Position numbers and translations under genes: made by a program. A stretch of DNA of 64,000 nt, from assembly GCA_963556195.1 (NCBI GenBank), contig OY744531.1, positions 108,776,622 to 108,840,621 of the forward strand, read 5' to 3'. This DNA is from Sepiola atlantica (Eukaryota > Mollusca > Cephalopoda > Sepiida > Sepiolidae). Of this stretch, positions 24,222-35,365 are shown piece by piece. The notes beneath the pieces were generated by a model. The model ran no database searches. It was not told the origin of the DNA and saw only the letters and a list, made by a program, of their open reading frames with translations. Position 1 is the stretch's first letter; each line of letters starts with the position of its first letter.

Positions 24222-24449
24222 TATATATATATATTCTGCTGAGTGAGGAGACAGACGTGGAATTTTATGCTCAATGGGGAAACCGAAAGAAATTCCCGTT
24301 ATCCCGGAAACGTAAGGTATCAATTGCTAATAGCATTATTGTATAGTGAAATATGAAATAATAATTAAAAAAACGCACTTACAAACGTAATTGAGCACTC
24401 TGGTTTTATTTCCCCTATAACTCAGCATTATACTATATATATCTATATC

Positions 24450-24491
<42 letters not shown>

Positions 24492-25293
24492 GATAGACCT
24501 CAATGCAAACTAGCACAGAATGGGGAAATATCCTTGACCTCGTCATGCATTTTGAAGTTTAAATGAACCTAAAAATTCCATATCACTTTTTTCCTTTCGT
24601 CAAGGTTGACAAAAAAATAAAATAAATTATTTACGTACCATCAAAAAAAAAAAAAGAAAGAAAAAGAAATCTTCGTTTAAAAACATAACGCTTTTGTTAA
24701 AAATGTGTATTTTTTTTGTATTGAGGTAATGATGTCATTTACGGTAACGGCTTGTCGAAGAAAGGGGGCGGGGGGAAAGATGTCATCAGGTGGGAAGAAT
24801 CGACATTCACTTTTCGACTTCTTTGATACAAAATGGCTGGAAATTTGAGTAGAAGAAATTTACTCACTTTTTATATCATTTTTTTTTTTTTAATATAAAA
24901 TTTCATTACTGCAAATGGATAATTCAGATGAGTTTCAACAAAATTAATTAAAAGGGTGAAATTTTTTAAGAAAAAAATTACCAGTTGAGAAAACATTTAA
25001 AACCTTACCGATGCGATTAAAAGAACACGTCGCACAAAACTAAAAATAGTATACATCTTATACAATTACTTAGATAAGAGTGAAGTATCTGTTCGTTCGA
25101 CGTTCCCAGGAGGTCATCCTCCCGGGTATTATCACCTTCTTTGGGAGTAGAGAGATTGGTTTATTGCCGATTACGGCAAATTTTGCATCCAGCACGAGTA
25201 CAAGAGAGATGAACCCTCACGCTAAATAGACCTCTAATCATGTCCACTCTCCGTGGGACGAGATAGCTAAATAAAACTTATAAAAACAAATTC
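24222..25293. other. No gene recognised
   Basis: (TA)n at 24453-24488. 25100-25260 has a mixed-composition stretch (CCGGGTATTATCACCTTCTT) of unknown nature. Confidence 0.45.
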
Positions 25294-25361
25294 ATTAGTG
25301 TCGACTGTCCCACCAATGTTTATTTAATTAAATAAACATTGGTGGGACAGTCGACACTAAT
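25294..25361. repeat. Perfect 68-bp palindrome
   Basis: ATTAGTGTCGACTGTCCCAC onward to TTTATTTAA is followed immediately by its exact reverse complement. The centre is at 25327/25328 with no spacer. Confidence 0.95.
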
Positions 25362-25799
25362 TAAGTCGTGTTTCAACGCATATGCGTCTTCTCAAGACTG
25401 TTAAAAAAAAGAAAAATCGGTTTTGAAAACCAAAGGTGAAAAGGGAATGTTTACAGTAACATGAAAATATATTTATGGCAAGTAAGCTACACAGAAACGG
25501 TCAAGTTTCATTCATGGAGGAAATCAGTGATACGTGAATGTGCGGGTTGTGATCGCTTGTATATCTGAGTATTTATAGTTTCTTATGTAACTATTCTTAG
25601 ATGTTAATCCCTTTTTTTGACAAAGATTCTGAAATTGTTACCAATACCTCAACATGATCTATTAAGGTAATCTCCCCCTTCTCTTATTGCGGAGGGTGGG
25701 TGCGTGTGACCCGAGGTAGGTTTAAGGTGGGGGAAATTGAGCTCCCATCCCAAAAAGGGGGTGCACTCGTGATCGGCATTCCCGAGGGGATGCATCGGG

Positions 25800-25940
25800 G
25801 AGTAATGACTGGGGATGGGGAGGGAGGAATGACTGGGGGGGGGGAAGGAATGACTGGGGGGGGGGGGAGGAATGACTGGGGGGGAGGAATGACTGGGGGG
25901 GGGGGAGGAAGGAATGACTGGGGGGGGGGGGGAGGAATGA
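25800..25940 (+). repeat. AATGACTGGGGGG minisatellite
   Basis: Seven or so units of GGAATGACTGGGGGG with variable G-run length (and GGGGGAGG variants). The open frames here are artefacts. Confidence 0.9.
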
Positions 25941-26810
25941 CCTCTTGAGATTATAACAGAATCCTAACCCCACTGGATGTTAGCCGAGGGCCGCCGATTT
26001 CATACCTATGGAGATGATAACCTTTTGACTCAACAACGCACGTTATGAAAGCGTAATTACGTAGTGATTCTTTAAACTATTACGCAATAAACATTTTTTT
26101 AGAACTAGAATTATTTCAGTGTTGTAATATTCTTCTTAGCGGACAGGTACGACGTACCCCAGTAAGATTTTTTTTTTTTATCTTTATATATTTTTTAATT
26201 CTTCGGAATATTATCGATTAAGAACCAACATTTTAGATAAAGAAATTTTGAAAAAAAAAAAAAAAAAAAAGTTTAGATGGGGAGGGGAGGGGGGCATAAA
26301 AATTTAAAAAAAAAATGACCTGGAAAAGGAATTTACCAAACGAAGCGGGGATCACGTTAAAGTAACTTGGTACCCCCCCCCCAATACATCTAAACTATTC
26401 GATAATGTTCGTTTTTTGTTTTTTAATATAATTTGAAAATGTATTTAAAATAAATAGTTATTTCCCCTCTTTTGGTAAAAGAAGAAAGAAAATATGAAGA
26501 TCAACTTTAATATTTTTTTTAATAACTTTTAGTTAAGATATCTGCCATCTAAAACTATAGACAATTACAATGAAGACTTCTTTTCACAACATTAAAATCA
26601 TTTTAGTAAAAAAATGGCAAACTTAAAGTTCTTAATATCTTCAAATTTAAAGATTTTTGGTTTTGAGGGGGATATATTTTGGGAACAAGCGTTCTGTAAA
26701 TGAGAGATTCCATTTAATTCACAGATGGGTGAGAGTGGACCTGAGAGTAATGCCTCGCCCCCAATTGGGAACGTAATGTTCTTAGGTTAAACTACACCAA
26801 TTCACTAATT
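25941..26810. other. No gene recognised
   Basis: AT-rich sequence with homopolymer runs. Confidence 0.5.
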
Positions 26811-26813
26811 CTA

Positions 26814-26962
26814 GCCAGAAATTACTTGTTGCCAATTATATGCCTCAAAGTCGTTTTCGAAAAACAAAAACAAACATGTCTGACACGACGTTTACGCCGT
26901 AACTAGACATTCAAAAGTAATTTTGAGGCCTTTAAAGTGACGAATAGAAAGTTATTTCTGAA
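26814..26962. mobile_element. Short foldback element
   Basis: AGAAATTACTT and GCCTCAAAGTCGTTTTC on the left are inverted on the right (AAAAGTAATTTTGAGGC, AAGTTATTTCT). Related sequence is at 11889-11965. Confidence 0.55.
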
Positions 26963-27274
26963 ATGAATGAACGTTTGCAGGCAAAGCAGTCTACTTAATC
27001 AGACGAAAAAACATCCAGAATTTTAGTCAAATCGAGTTATCGTCCTTTGGCGTTTCGGGCGAGGTGAATTGTTAAGAAAATATTAAAACAAACGATGCTT
27101 CTTTTCACTGAAACTTTAAATATTACTTTCCTACACATCAACAAGTCAGCACAAAATTAAATTTAGACATTTTTTACTTTGGGGCGTTAATTAAATGAAG
27201 CAGTGAAATTGAATTTTTCGAAGGGCCACTATTCTATAAAAAAATAAAAAAATTAATACGTTAATTCTTATTTC

Positions 27275-27676
27275 GGTGCTTGTACAGAGAAGCGTCCATA
27301 TTAAATTATCAATACCACAAAAACCCTCATATACTTACGCAGCAGATTTAAAGTAGGGAAAATGATCGAGTAGAATTTTAATTAAAAATCAAAATCATTT
27401 TCATCGTATTTTGGTGAATGCAATTGATTTATTACTTGTTAATGACAGACTGAGTTATCTCCCCCTGAATTTGATGTTTTTCGCTCGAATCAATGGCCGA
27501 ACAGGATTAAACGATATAACGGATTTTTATTTTTTATTACAATTCTACTCGATAGTTTTTGCTAATTTTTGGTGTACAAACCTATTTTTGCTTGATACAT
27601 AAGTATATCAAAGATTTTTCCGGTTAATTTAATTGGAACTGCGATTTTCATATGTACGCTAATCTGTACAAGCACC
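27275..27676. mobile_element. ~400-bp MITE (GGTGCTTGTACAG ends)
   Basis: Ends GGTGCTTGTACAGAGAAGCG and CGCTAATCTGTACAAGCACC are inverted. Inner arms TCGAGTAGAATTTTAAT and ATTACAATTCTACTCGA also pair. The centre contains GAGTTATCTCCCCCTG. Size and motif match the MITEs at 5797 and 6954. Confidence 0.78.
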
Positions 27677-27725
27677 CTTATTTCAGTCAACCAAATTATT
27701 TAGTGATAACCTAAGTTCATAAGCC

Positions 27726-27979
27726 TGTCCTTTAAACAAAAAAATATGAACTTGAGTTATTGCCCTTCCTTAGCTAACCCTTCACTTAAGACGACTATAT
27801 TTTCTGGTTTAGTTTTCATTTCGACGTTTCACGTGTATAGCAAAATTAATTCGCCAAATTATGTCGTCCACGTGAAACATGGAAATGAAAACTCGGCCGA
27901 AAGAAATGTATAGTAAATATCTTGACAAGCCAGTCCAAAGTCGATAACTCACGTACATAATTTGCTAGTTAAAGGACAG
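27726..27979. mobile_element. 254-bp foldback MITE
   Basis: Ends TGTCCTTTAA and TTAAAGGACA are inverted. Inner arms TTTTCATTTCGACGTTTCACGTG and CACGTGAAACATGGAAATGAAAA also pair. Confidence 0.75.
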
Positions 27980-28890
27980 AGAACCATTTTTTTTTAGGGC
28001 AATAGAAAAAGTTAAGTTTTTTTTCTTTGCTGAAATAGTGATTCAATCATAAGTTGTTCGGGAATAATGCAGAAAGCAATTTCACTTTAAATAATTTCAG
28101 TGACTGAAATAGAATTTAAACCAAAAACCTGTTCTTTGTTATCTTTAACTTTTTAGCTTCATACTTGCCATTGAAAAATAAACTATAACTAATTTAACAA
28201 AACTAGAATAATTTGGTGAAAATAATGTTTCAGTGACATCCATCTTAAAAGCTGAAAAGTTCAAGATAACCTATTTTTTTTTTTAAAATAATAGACACAA
28301 AACAAAGTTGGACAGAAAACATAGGTATGCGAAAAATGAAAAAGAAAAGGTCAAAACAAAAAGGAATTGCGAACTTAGTAAAAGAGAATTTGTGTGCGTA
28401 GTAATTTCAGTTGAGAGGAAAACAAAAAAAACTATGTCATTCTTTCTCGGACTAAAGTGCACCTCCTCCTACTTCGGGGTGTGGTGGCGGTGGGAGGAGA
28501 GGAAGTAACCGTGGGAGGAGGAGGAGAAATGGACACGTAAGTATTTAGAGGAATCAGCAGCAGCCGGCGAATGGGGGGGGGGGGGGTGTGTTATAAATAT
28601 CTATGGTAGATTCTCAAGAAAAGCTGATTTAACGTGTGACGTCGTCAACATTTTTCGCAAAAGATTACGACTTTTCGTTGCTTATAATATAGATTAGACT
28701 CCATGGCGGTCTATGTTGGTTCGGTAAAATCCTATTCAAGTCGAAAGGAAACCACACAAAATTAAACACGGGTTCCTGAAACGAAAATCAGAAATAAACA
28801 TTTTTTTAAAAAATTACATTGTTGAATTGTATTTGTGTGTGTGGGGGGGGGGGGTTAAATTGTTTTGAGTTTTTTTCAGTCACGCGGACA
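27980..28890. other. No gene recognised
   Basis: Contains a G-rich tract (28574-28588) and a GT/G run (28832-28854). Open frames show no domain. Confidence 0.5.
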
Positions 28891-28892
28891 AG

Positions 28893-29095
28893 GAGCAGAG
28901 TGCAATATCTGTTCTTATACCACACTTAATCTTTTGTCCTGTGAAGCAGAAATTATTCTAGACTGAGGCGTAATTTTTTTTTTAATTGTCACAATCTAGA
29001 GTGCCCCTTTTTGGGAGAGCTAGATTTTCGCCACCTTAACCCCCCGCCCCCCCCAAAAAAATAACCTGTGTCCAACTCTGCAGTTTATTTGCTTT
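28893..29095 (+). mobile_element. U2-headed SINE, second body type (degraded)
   Basis: AGTGCAATATCTGTTCTTATACCACACT (head remnant), then AGACTGAGGCGTAAT, ATCTAGAGTGCCCCTTTTTG, GGAGAGCTAGAT and a tail CCTGTGTCCAACTCTGCAGT. It follows the layout of 52528-52722. Confidence 0.6.
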
Positions 29096-29673
29096 TGTAA
29101 ATTGTTACATTCATTCTTTTAATTTTAAATAAAAATATAGGCAGCCATGGAGGTTGATCTATACACGCACCAACAAAATAAGCAAAAACAAATACGCGTG
29201 AAATGCAACAATTTATAAAAAAAAAAAACGGCTAAAGTATCCGCGTGGTTGAGGAAAAAAAATTACACTAGTAAACACTTTACAAATTAATATTTAAAAA
29301 AATTCAAATAAATCAGTAAATATTTTATCGTCTTCCGTTTCTGGAACCCGAGTTGAATTTTGTGTGGTCGCCTTTCGGCTGTTGTCACTCGTGAACGGAT
29401 TTTACCGAGCGAATCTATATAAGCAGCGACGTTTTCAAGGCAAGAATGAAAAAGCCAACGTCGTTGTTGTGTCATCCGAAATGAGTAAAAGGCGAAGAAA
29501 AAAAAACAAAAAACGGTTGTGTGTCATCATGATTGACTTATGACGACTCCAGGCGAAACGAAGAATGAACTGGAAAAAAGCACGAGTGACTTTATTATTA
29601 ATCACTTCGAAAATGTTTCTTTGGACAGTCATCCAGAAAAAACAGCAGAGATATTACTAGTAAGATTCGCAGT
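29096..29673. other. No gene recognised
   Basis: AT-rich intron sequence. Short minus-strand frames have no recognised domain. Confidence 0.45.
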
Positions 29674-30578
29674 CTATATATAAAAACAAGTCGCAAGTCT
29701 GTCTGTCCGACTAAAAGTCAGAAACTACACGAGATCCACGTACAAAGCTAACATCATCGGATCCAGTATGACCCCGAACTGGTTATGGGAACAACAAATT
29801 AAAAAAAAATCTATTAATATTCATTCGTTTAGTGCAGTGACGTGCGGGATTGTTTCAAAAACACTGAAATTAGGTCGAACAGTCAGTCAGATTTTTTTTT
29901 TCTTGGTTCCTATATAATGAACCAGTTCTCAAAGAGGGTAAATTCGTAGTTTCCTACCTAAAATGGCGGACCACGCTTACGTAAACGAACCGTCTGCTAT
30001 TTTTCGATCTCACAAATGAGTAAGTAAACCCAAATAAATTTTGTTGGACTAATTTCCGAACTGTATTTCCTTTAAAATAATGTACGGTAAATTTGAAATC
30101 AATCCGAAACAATTTATTTGGGTTTACGGTACTTATTCAGATTAGGACCCGAGCTAACGTCAACCGTGTCGTTAGGGTATGGTTAGGGTCAGCTCGGGTC
30201 CTAATCTGGAGAAGCACCGGGTTTACTTACTCATTCGTGTGGTCGGAAAATATCAGACGGTTCACTGACGTCAGAGGTGTCCGCCATTTTAGGTGGGAAA
30301 CGACAAATTTACCTCAAAGAGACAATCTAAGAGAAATGTTACGTACACCATTTTGGTATTTTTATAGAATCAGTCCAGTCTTCAAACCGGTTACACGGGG
30401 GGGGGGGGGGGTGTAGAGGAGTTTTATTTTCGTAAAGTTTTTTCACACGTAATCATTTACAATAAGTTGAGTCCCCCCACCCCCACCCGATTGATTCCAT
30501 AAAATTACCATTTTTTAAAAAAGTTTATTTTAAAGTTTATTATCCATTCCCAGGGCAACGCAAAAAAACAAAATCTAG
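29674..30578 (+). mobile_element. Possible non-autonomous Helitron enclosing a foldback MITE
   Basis: TCTATATATAAAAACAAGTC and GTCTGTCTGTCC at the left look like a Helitron 5' end. CCCAGGGCAACGC and CTAG|T near 30550-30578 resemble a 3' end, with a weak hairpin. The ~400-bp foldback at 29927-30322 would be nested. Confidence 0.4.
29927..30322. mobile_element. 396-bp foldback element (near-complete hairpin)
   Basis: The left arm (CCTAAAATGGCGGACC, GTAAACGAACCGTCTG, AATGAGTAAGTAAACCC) is inverted on the right (30219-30322). Nested inside are AACCCAAATAAATT/AATTTATTTGGG and AGATTAGGACCCGAGCT/AGCTCGGGTCCTAATCT. The whole could fold as a long hairpin with side branches. Confidence 0.82.
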
Positions 30579-31773
30579 TCTTTGTTTTTATGAGTTTATT
30601 TTTAAAAAAGGAAAAAGAAAAGTATGACGCAAGAAAAACATCCCGGAATGAATTGTTAATATTAGTGAAATTTCGTTTTTAAATAACGATAGTGAAACAG
30701 CTGTTATCAGGATTCGTAATTAATTTGATTCAAAGTAAATTTTAAAATAAATAAACAAAAACGATCAGGTGATAAAAGTCAACAATCATAAAATTCATTT
30801 CCGATTTGTCACAAAAAAAAAAAAAACTAAAAAAAAACAAAACAAAACAAAAAAATGACCACGGGGGGGGGGGGGGGGGGGAAGAGACAATAGAATTTGT
30901 CTTTTGTTTCCGAAAAAACTTTTTAAAAAGTAAATTTAGCTCATCCATTATTTTCTTCACTTAGACTTTTATTAAAATATTTTTCTTTCATAGATTTATT
31001 AAAATAAAAAAAAGTTAGAAAACAGAATTTTGAGAAATTAACTAAACTGTTTATTACAAAAGAGGAAACGATCAAATTTTTAGTACAATGAGTCATTGAT
31101 TATTAAAAATAGCAACACAAAGGGGGGAAATACAATTTAGGGAAGCGAAGGGAAAACAGTAAAAAAAACCCAGTGACACCTCATTATTAACGATTATTAA
31201 CGATTATTAACAATTATTAACAATTATTAACCTTTCTGCTGAGTTAAAATAGAAAGAATTTCGGTTAACAAAGAATAGATTAACACACATGTCAAAAAGG
31301 TCAGTTTCAAGTTTTATAATTATTAAACAAAGAAGTCGGGGTCGGTGCGACGATTAGGGTCCCTTTACCCCCCCCCCCTTTCTATGCGTACAAAAGGGAA
31401 AGTTTTAATATGAATGTGAAAATTGAGATGTTTTTTTGTTTTATTAAAATAAAAAATAAAATTGAAAAAAAAACAAAACATGACATTTAATATAAGAAAA
31501 ATAATTTAAAAAAAATTAATTAAAAAATGTGAAACATGAAAAACACGTGAACCTTTATTTTTTTACGCTCAACCTCATGGTGACTCGTTATTATGTCAAT
31601 AGGAAAAGAAAGGCCTACTCGTGGTAGCACGGTTATTTATTTACATTTCATATAATATAGCATTCAAAGTATTAAAAAAAAAAAATTTAATAGTGTAAAT
31701 ATGTACACAGACAGTCAAAGGAAATAATTATTTAAAATAAAATTTAATAACTAAGAAAAAAAAACAAACTTAC
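30579..31773. other. No gene; short repeat ATTATTAACG x4
   Basis: Intron sequence near the exon 1 donor. It has poly-G 30863-30881 and a ~10-bp ATTATTAAC(G/A) tandem at 31185-31233. No exon seen. Confidence 0.5.
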
Positions 31774-32055
31774 TTTGCATATAGACTCCTCATTTGTAAG
31801 TAAGTTGCGCGCCTGGTAAACATTTCGCCCTTCTTGTTCCCGTAGTTCGGTAAGAATATATTTGTCTACGTGCAAATTACCACTGGTTTTTGGAAATTCG
31901 GGTTGATACGACACCTGTAAATCAGGACTTAAATTGCCCTGGTTTGTCGTGGGGTTATTGATTTCGTCCTCTGTTTTTTTCTCCTCCCCCGGGGGAGCAT
32001 TGCAAAACGGTGGTCTGAGTCTTGTTGCAGAAGAAATACTTGTTATTAGACTCAT
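31774..32055 (-). CDS. trib: Tribbles pseudokinase, coding exon 1 (N-terminal part)
   Basis: First coding exon of a Tribbles-family pseudokinase, a catalytically weak kinase-like scaffold that in animals recruits the COP1 ubiquitin ligase and MAPK kinases. The exon encodes 94 residues. A low-complexity N-terminus contains LSPDLQ, followed by the first kinase-lobe strands (DKYILTELREQEGRNVYQAR) and the beta3 region ending ESICK, where the last lysine is at the usual VAIK-lysine position. I chose the ATG at 32055 because it is the first ATG in frame; the open frame runs further upstream only through a TTG. The exon ends on a perfect GTAAGT donor (GT at 31773-31772), phase 0. Joined to the exon at 468..760, the junction reads ICK|VFPADRYREVI, matching my memory of TRIB1 (CKVFPIKHY). 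A pyrimidine-poor AG at 32110-32109 could be a 3' splice site for an upstream 5'UTR exon. Family assignment is strong; the paralog (TRIB1-like) is an inference. Confidence 0.88.
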
Positions 32056-34485
32056 ATGGGGGCAGATAGCAATTGAAAAATGTCTGAGACAGGTACCCCA
32101 CGAGGTAGCTAAAATTGAACAGTACAATTAGATATAATATATATATATATATATATATTATATGAAATTATATATAAGTTTTCAGTCGGGGAGAATTCTG
32201 AGGATGGGTGATACTGTGAAACTGCAGCAATGTATCAAGCTAAGTAGATTCTATCATTTATTATAATGAAATTAGATTGATTTTGTTTTCCTCTTTGGCT
32301 CAACACAATTTCAAGGTGACGAACTTGTTAACTATTCTGTATAAATCAGAAATGTACAACCTAGGTTCCACGTGATTCCTTTCGAAAAGAATCGGGGATC
32401 TATTATTTCTAATTTCTTTCAAAGAAAGAAAAACGAGTTAGTAATATTAATTATGTAATAATTAATTGTTGCGAAACTAAACTGATATTTCATTTACCCA
32501 AACTTTTACTTAATTAAGTGTGGAATGTATTAGAATTTTTATAAATTATTTTGGGGTTTTTTTTTTACGCCTTTTTATTTCGCAAGAAAATAAAAAAAGG
32601 GTCACGATTTCTTCGACGTCAAACTAAAAATGAATCAATAATTTTTGTCACAATTCTGGACGATTCAAATCAAAAGTGAATATAATAATTAAACATTAAA
32701 GTCGTAAATGTATCACGAAGAAGAAAGCATTTTTGAAGAATTGGAAGTCTTTGAGAAATGATCAATTCAGTTTGACTGTGATCAAATAATGATTAAAGAG
32801 ACATCCTTCTATATAACTTTATTAACTTATTTTATTTAGGATGGGTTAAATGTCATAAGTAACGATGGTGAAATATTAATTTTCTAGTGTCATGTGATTG
32901 TGAAATGTGTGATTGTGAAATATGCGATGACGCCAATTCGTGTGGTATAAGTTTTCTTGCGACTAGATCTTTGATTGTGTAGGTAATCTCCAAGGTAGGA
33001 ATCGCGATCAAGGTCTCACTCTGTGGAAATTGGTAGCAGACATTCCTGGATATGTAACTGTTGGCTTCATTATCACAATCCACATTCAATAATACTTTAC
33101 TCATTGCGTCAGCATTTAATAATGTTTAAGTTTCATATTAGCCATTTTTTTTTTTTAATTTAAAAAAACAAAAAACGGTTATGTTAGCAGTTATTAAAGA
33201 AACACAAAGCAGTTTTATATAAACCGAACAAGTCCGGATTTGGGTTTTAAAATACCTTTTTTCTTTCAATTTGACATATTTAATAAATAAATAAAAATTC
33301 TTCAAATGCGGTCAAAATGAACAATGTACAATGAAGAAGCCATTTTCACATTTATTGGTTTAAAAATGTGAATTAAATTTATAAAATCATCTTTTTTTTT
33401 TAATGATTAAATGAAAGACTAGAGTTTATGCATCATTAAAAGATACAATAATATGATTTAAAAAAAAAATAAATATGAAACTAGAAATCCATATTTTCAA
33501 TTGATTTCAGAATGAAATCCATAACAAAAAAAAATTGCTTTTTTTTTATGTAAGGTTCAGTTGTATTTAAGGGAAGATCCTTTTTTATACAAACTTTGTG
33601 TTGAATATTTCGAAATCTGGTAAAATCCAGGCATATCAAAAGCAAATATATTTAAAAAAATAGGCGTTTTTTTTTTACCGTAACGTTTTTTTTGCGCAAA
33701 AAAATAAAATCGGGCTGTAAAAAATTCCCTGCAGTCCTGTGTTTTATGAAGCTTCCATGAAAGAACTGGTATGTATTTTTGGTAGTTTTTGTGTATTATT
33801 GTCTTTTACAACTACTTTTACTGTATTCAAAGCAGTTTTATATATTTAAAAATATTTCCAAGGCAGAGAAGGGTGTGCAATACACACGGCACCCCTTCAC
33901 AGCTCTGCTACGTTATAGCATGCAGCCATGTCTGTTTTGAAATCAGTAGCGTTTCTATTTTTATATGGCCGAATCACACCCACCATATCGTGGTTCACAT
34001 AACGTTTATTAAAAATACGTCGAAAAATTTGAAAAACACTTCATAAAATAAACGCAATTTATCTTGCAAAATGTTTTCCGTTATTTTCATGAATTTTAAA
34101 TCATGATTTAATGAAAAATAAGTTCAAATCATTCGGAACTATTTTCTCTCATGACAGCCGGCATTTTTCTGAATGACGTCTTAGGGAAATTATTACGGTC
34201 AGCGATGACGTAAAATGAAACGCGCGCTAAACTTGAATTGGCAATGTAACGCCTTGGCAGAGAGCGAGGAGGAGGGAAATCCTTTCTTTCTGTCAGAAAA
34301 AAAGGGGTTTAAAAAAATAAATAAATAATCAACGTATATTTTCCCTCCTTTTTAATTACTTATATCGTTATACGAATGTGTTTACACCAAACCGACAGTG
34401 TTTTTAAACGCTTTTTGTTTAACTAGGGAGCTGGAACATACGAACATCGCAAAATTTAATCGAGTATTGATTTACTCCTCTCCAG
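32056..34485. other. Upstream of Tribbles exon 1; lowest repeat content
   Basis: This is the 5' side of the minus-strand gene. Apart from (TA)n at 32135-32160 and homopolymers it holds no repeat I recognise. It is the best place for the 5'UTR and promoter. 34140-34300 is locally richer in CpG (ATGACGTAAAATGAAACGCGCGC), but no promoter element can be proven. Confidence 0.45.
32853..33104 (-). CDS. Unrecognised 83-aa open frame upstream of Tribbles
   Basis: ATG-initiated frame beginning MSKVLLNVDCDNEANSYISR and ending in a repeated SHISQSH segment that mirrors a small DNA repeat. It lies about 0.8 kb upstream of exon 1 on the same strand in low-repeat sequence. It could be a 5'UTR frame, a small gene, or chance. 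No domain, signal peptide or homolog is recognised. Confidence 0.2.
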   Translation of the reverse strand: MSKVLLNVDCDNEANSYISRNVCYQFPQSETLIAIPTLEITYTIKDLVARKLIPHELASSHISQSHISQSHDTRKLIFHHRYL

Positions 34486-34486
34486 G

Positions 34487-34672
34487 AGTTAGGCACAAGG
34501 CCAGTTTTTATCTTACTCCCACAAGTAAGATGTGACCCAAGGTCGGGTCGGGAAAGTGAGGTTTAAAAGTTGCCTGGGCAGCCCCATCGGCATTCCCCGG
34601 TAGGGGCGCCTCAGGCAGTGAGCAAGAAACTTACTCCTCCCCGAAGAGAGGAGGCAAAGCCTGGGAATCTCA
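34487..34672 (-). mobile_element. U2-SINE, headless fragment
   Basis: Tail (TCTTACTCCCACAAGTAAGA) then body with TTGCCTGGGCAGCCCCATCG, CATTCCCCGGTAGGGGCGCC and GGAGGCAAAGCCTGGGA. It stops before the U2 head. Confidence 0.8.
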
Positions 34673-34962
34673 TAACCTCCACTCTATAATAAAGGGCAAT
34701 GTGTATTTATTTGTAAATATATATTCACCCCGTCACCCTAAAATCTGTCAATTTCTTTTCTGCTTTCTATACCGATTTATACGTTTTTTTTCCTTTTTTT
34801 TTCTATTTCCCAGTTTGCAACGTTTTCTTTCTTTCTTAAGTGAACTACAATTGTTCTCCATTTGTAACCACTAACGTCTTTGATGTTTTAATGTGTTTGT
34901 AACACCCAGCGTCATTTTTAATGTTTAGCCCCCCCCCCTTCTTTAAAAATTTTTTTTTTTTT

Positions 34963-35275
34963 AACATAGTTCAACCCAAACAAAGCAGGCCGCCACTGAA
35001 AACGCAAGGGTCCACTGAGAATTAGAGTTCAATGTAGGGGTCTCAGATGCCGGAAGGCTTTCTATTCTAATATTTTCTTTTCCTCGAACTGCTTGGCTTT
35101 GGAATTCTCTCCCTGCTCCCTGTTTCGCCGACTGTACCAACATGCAGTGATGTGAACAAGCATATAACTGTACAAGTCACCTATAAATCTGGCCCCTAAT
35201 TCACAGTAGTCCCTTGTGTCTCAGTGGCAGTGTGCCTTACTTTGGGGTGAATTGAACTAAAAGAAATAAATAAAA
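34963..35275 (+). pseudogene. LINE 3'-end relics in opposite orientations
   Basis: 35028-35275 on + retains a degenerate F.RTAWLWNSLPAPCFADCTNM end plus 3'UTR. 34963-35020 is the 3' end of another copy on the minus strand (TTCAACCCAAACAAAGCAGG). The two are back to back. Confidence 0.65.
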
Positions 35276-35326
35276 CTCTCAAATCGCATTTTCCATTTAC
35301 TGTTTTGGTCTCTCTTTCATATTATA

Positions 35327-35365
35327 CTAGCAGGGCTACCCGGCGTTGCTCGGGGTCATAACAAC
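35327..35365 (-). mobile_element. Helitron 3' terminus, other end not found
   Basis: A|CTAGCAGGGCTACCCGGCGT followed by TGCTCGGGG is the reverse of a Helitron 3' hairpin and CTAG end. A matching 5' end was not identified. Similar motifs (GATCCCGGACAA..CCGA) sit at 35683 and 35852. Confidence 0.5.

Larger units (their letters stand above)
761..31773 (-). other. Tribbles intron 1 (31 kb, repeat-filled)
   Basis: This phase-0 intron is defined by the GTAAGT donor at 31773 and the TTCCATAG acceptor at 761. It carries microsatellites, tandem arrays, MITEs, Helitrons, SINEs and LINE relics, which are listed separately. I found no other exon-like open frame with recognisable homology in it. Both flanking exons are intact and in compatible phase. 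Confidence 0.85.

Noticed and set aside
31934..32131. 65-residue + strand frame over Tribbles exon 1
   Set aside because: Antisense shadow of the real exon.
34140..34300. CpG-richer stretch as the Tribbles promoter
   Set aside because: Position is plausible, but no TATA/Inr or conserved element can be proven from sequence alone, so it is mentioned only as context.
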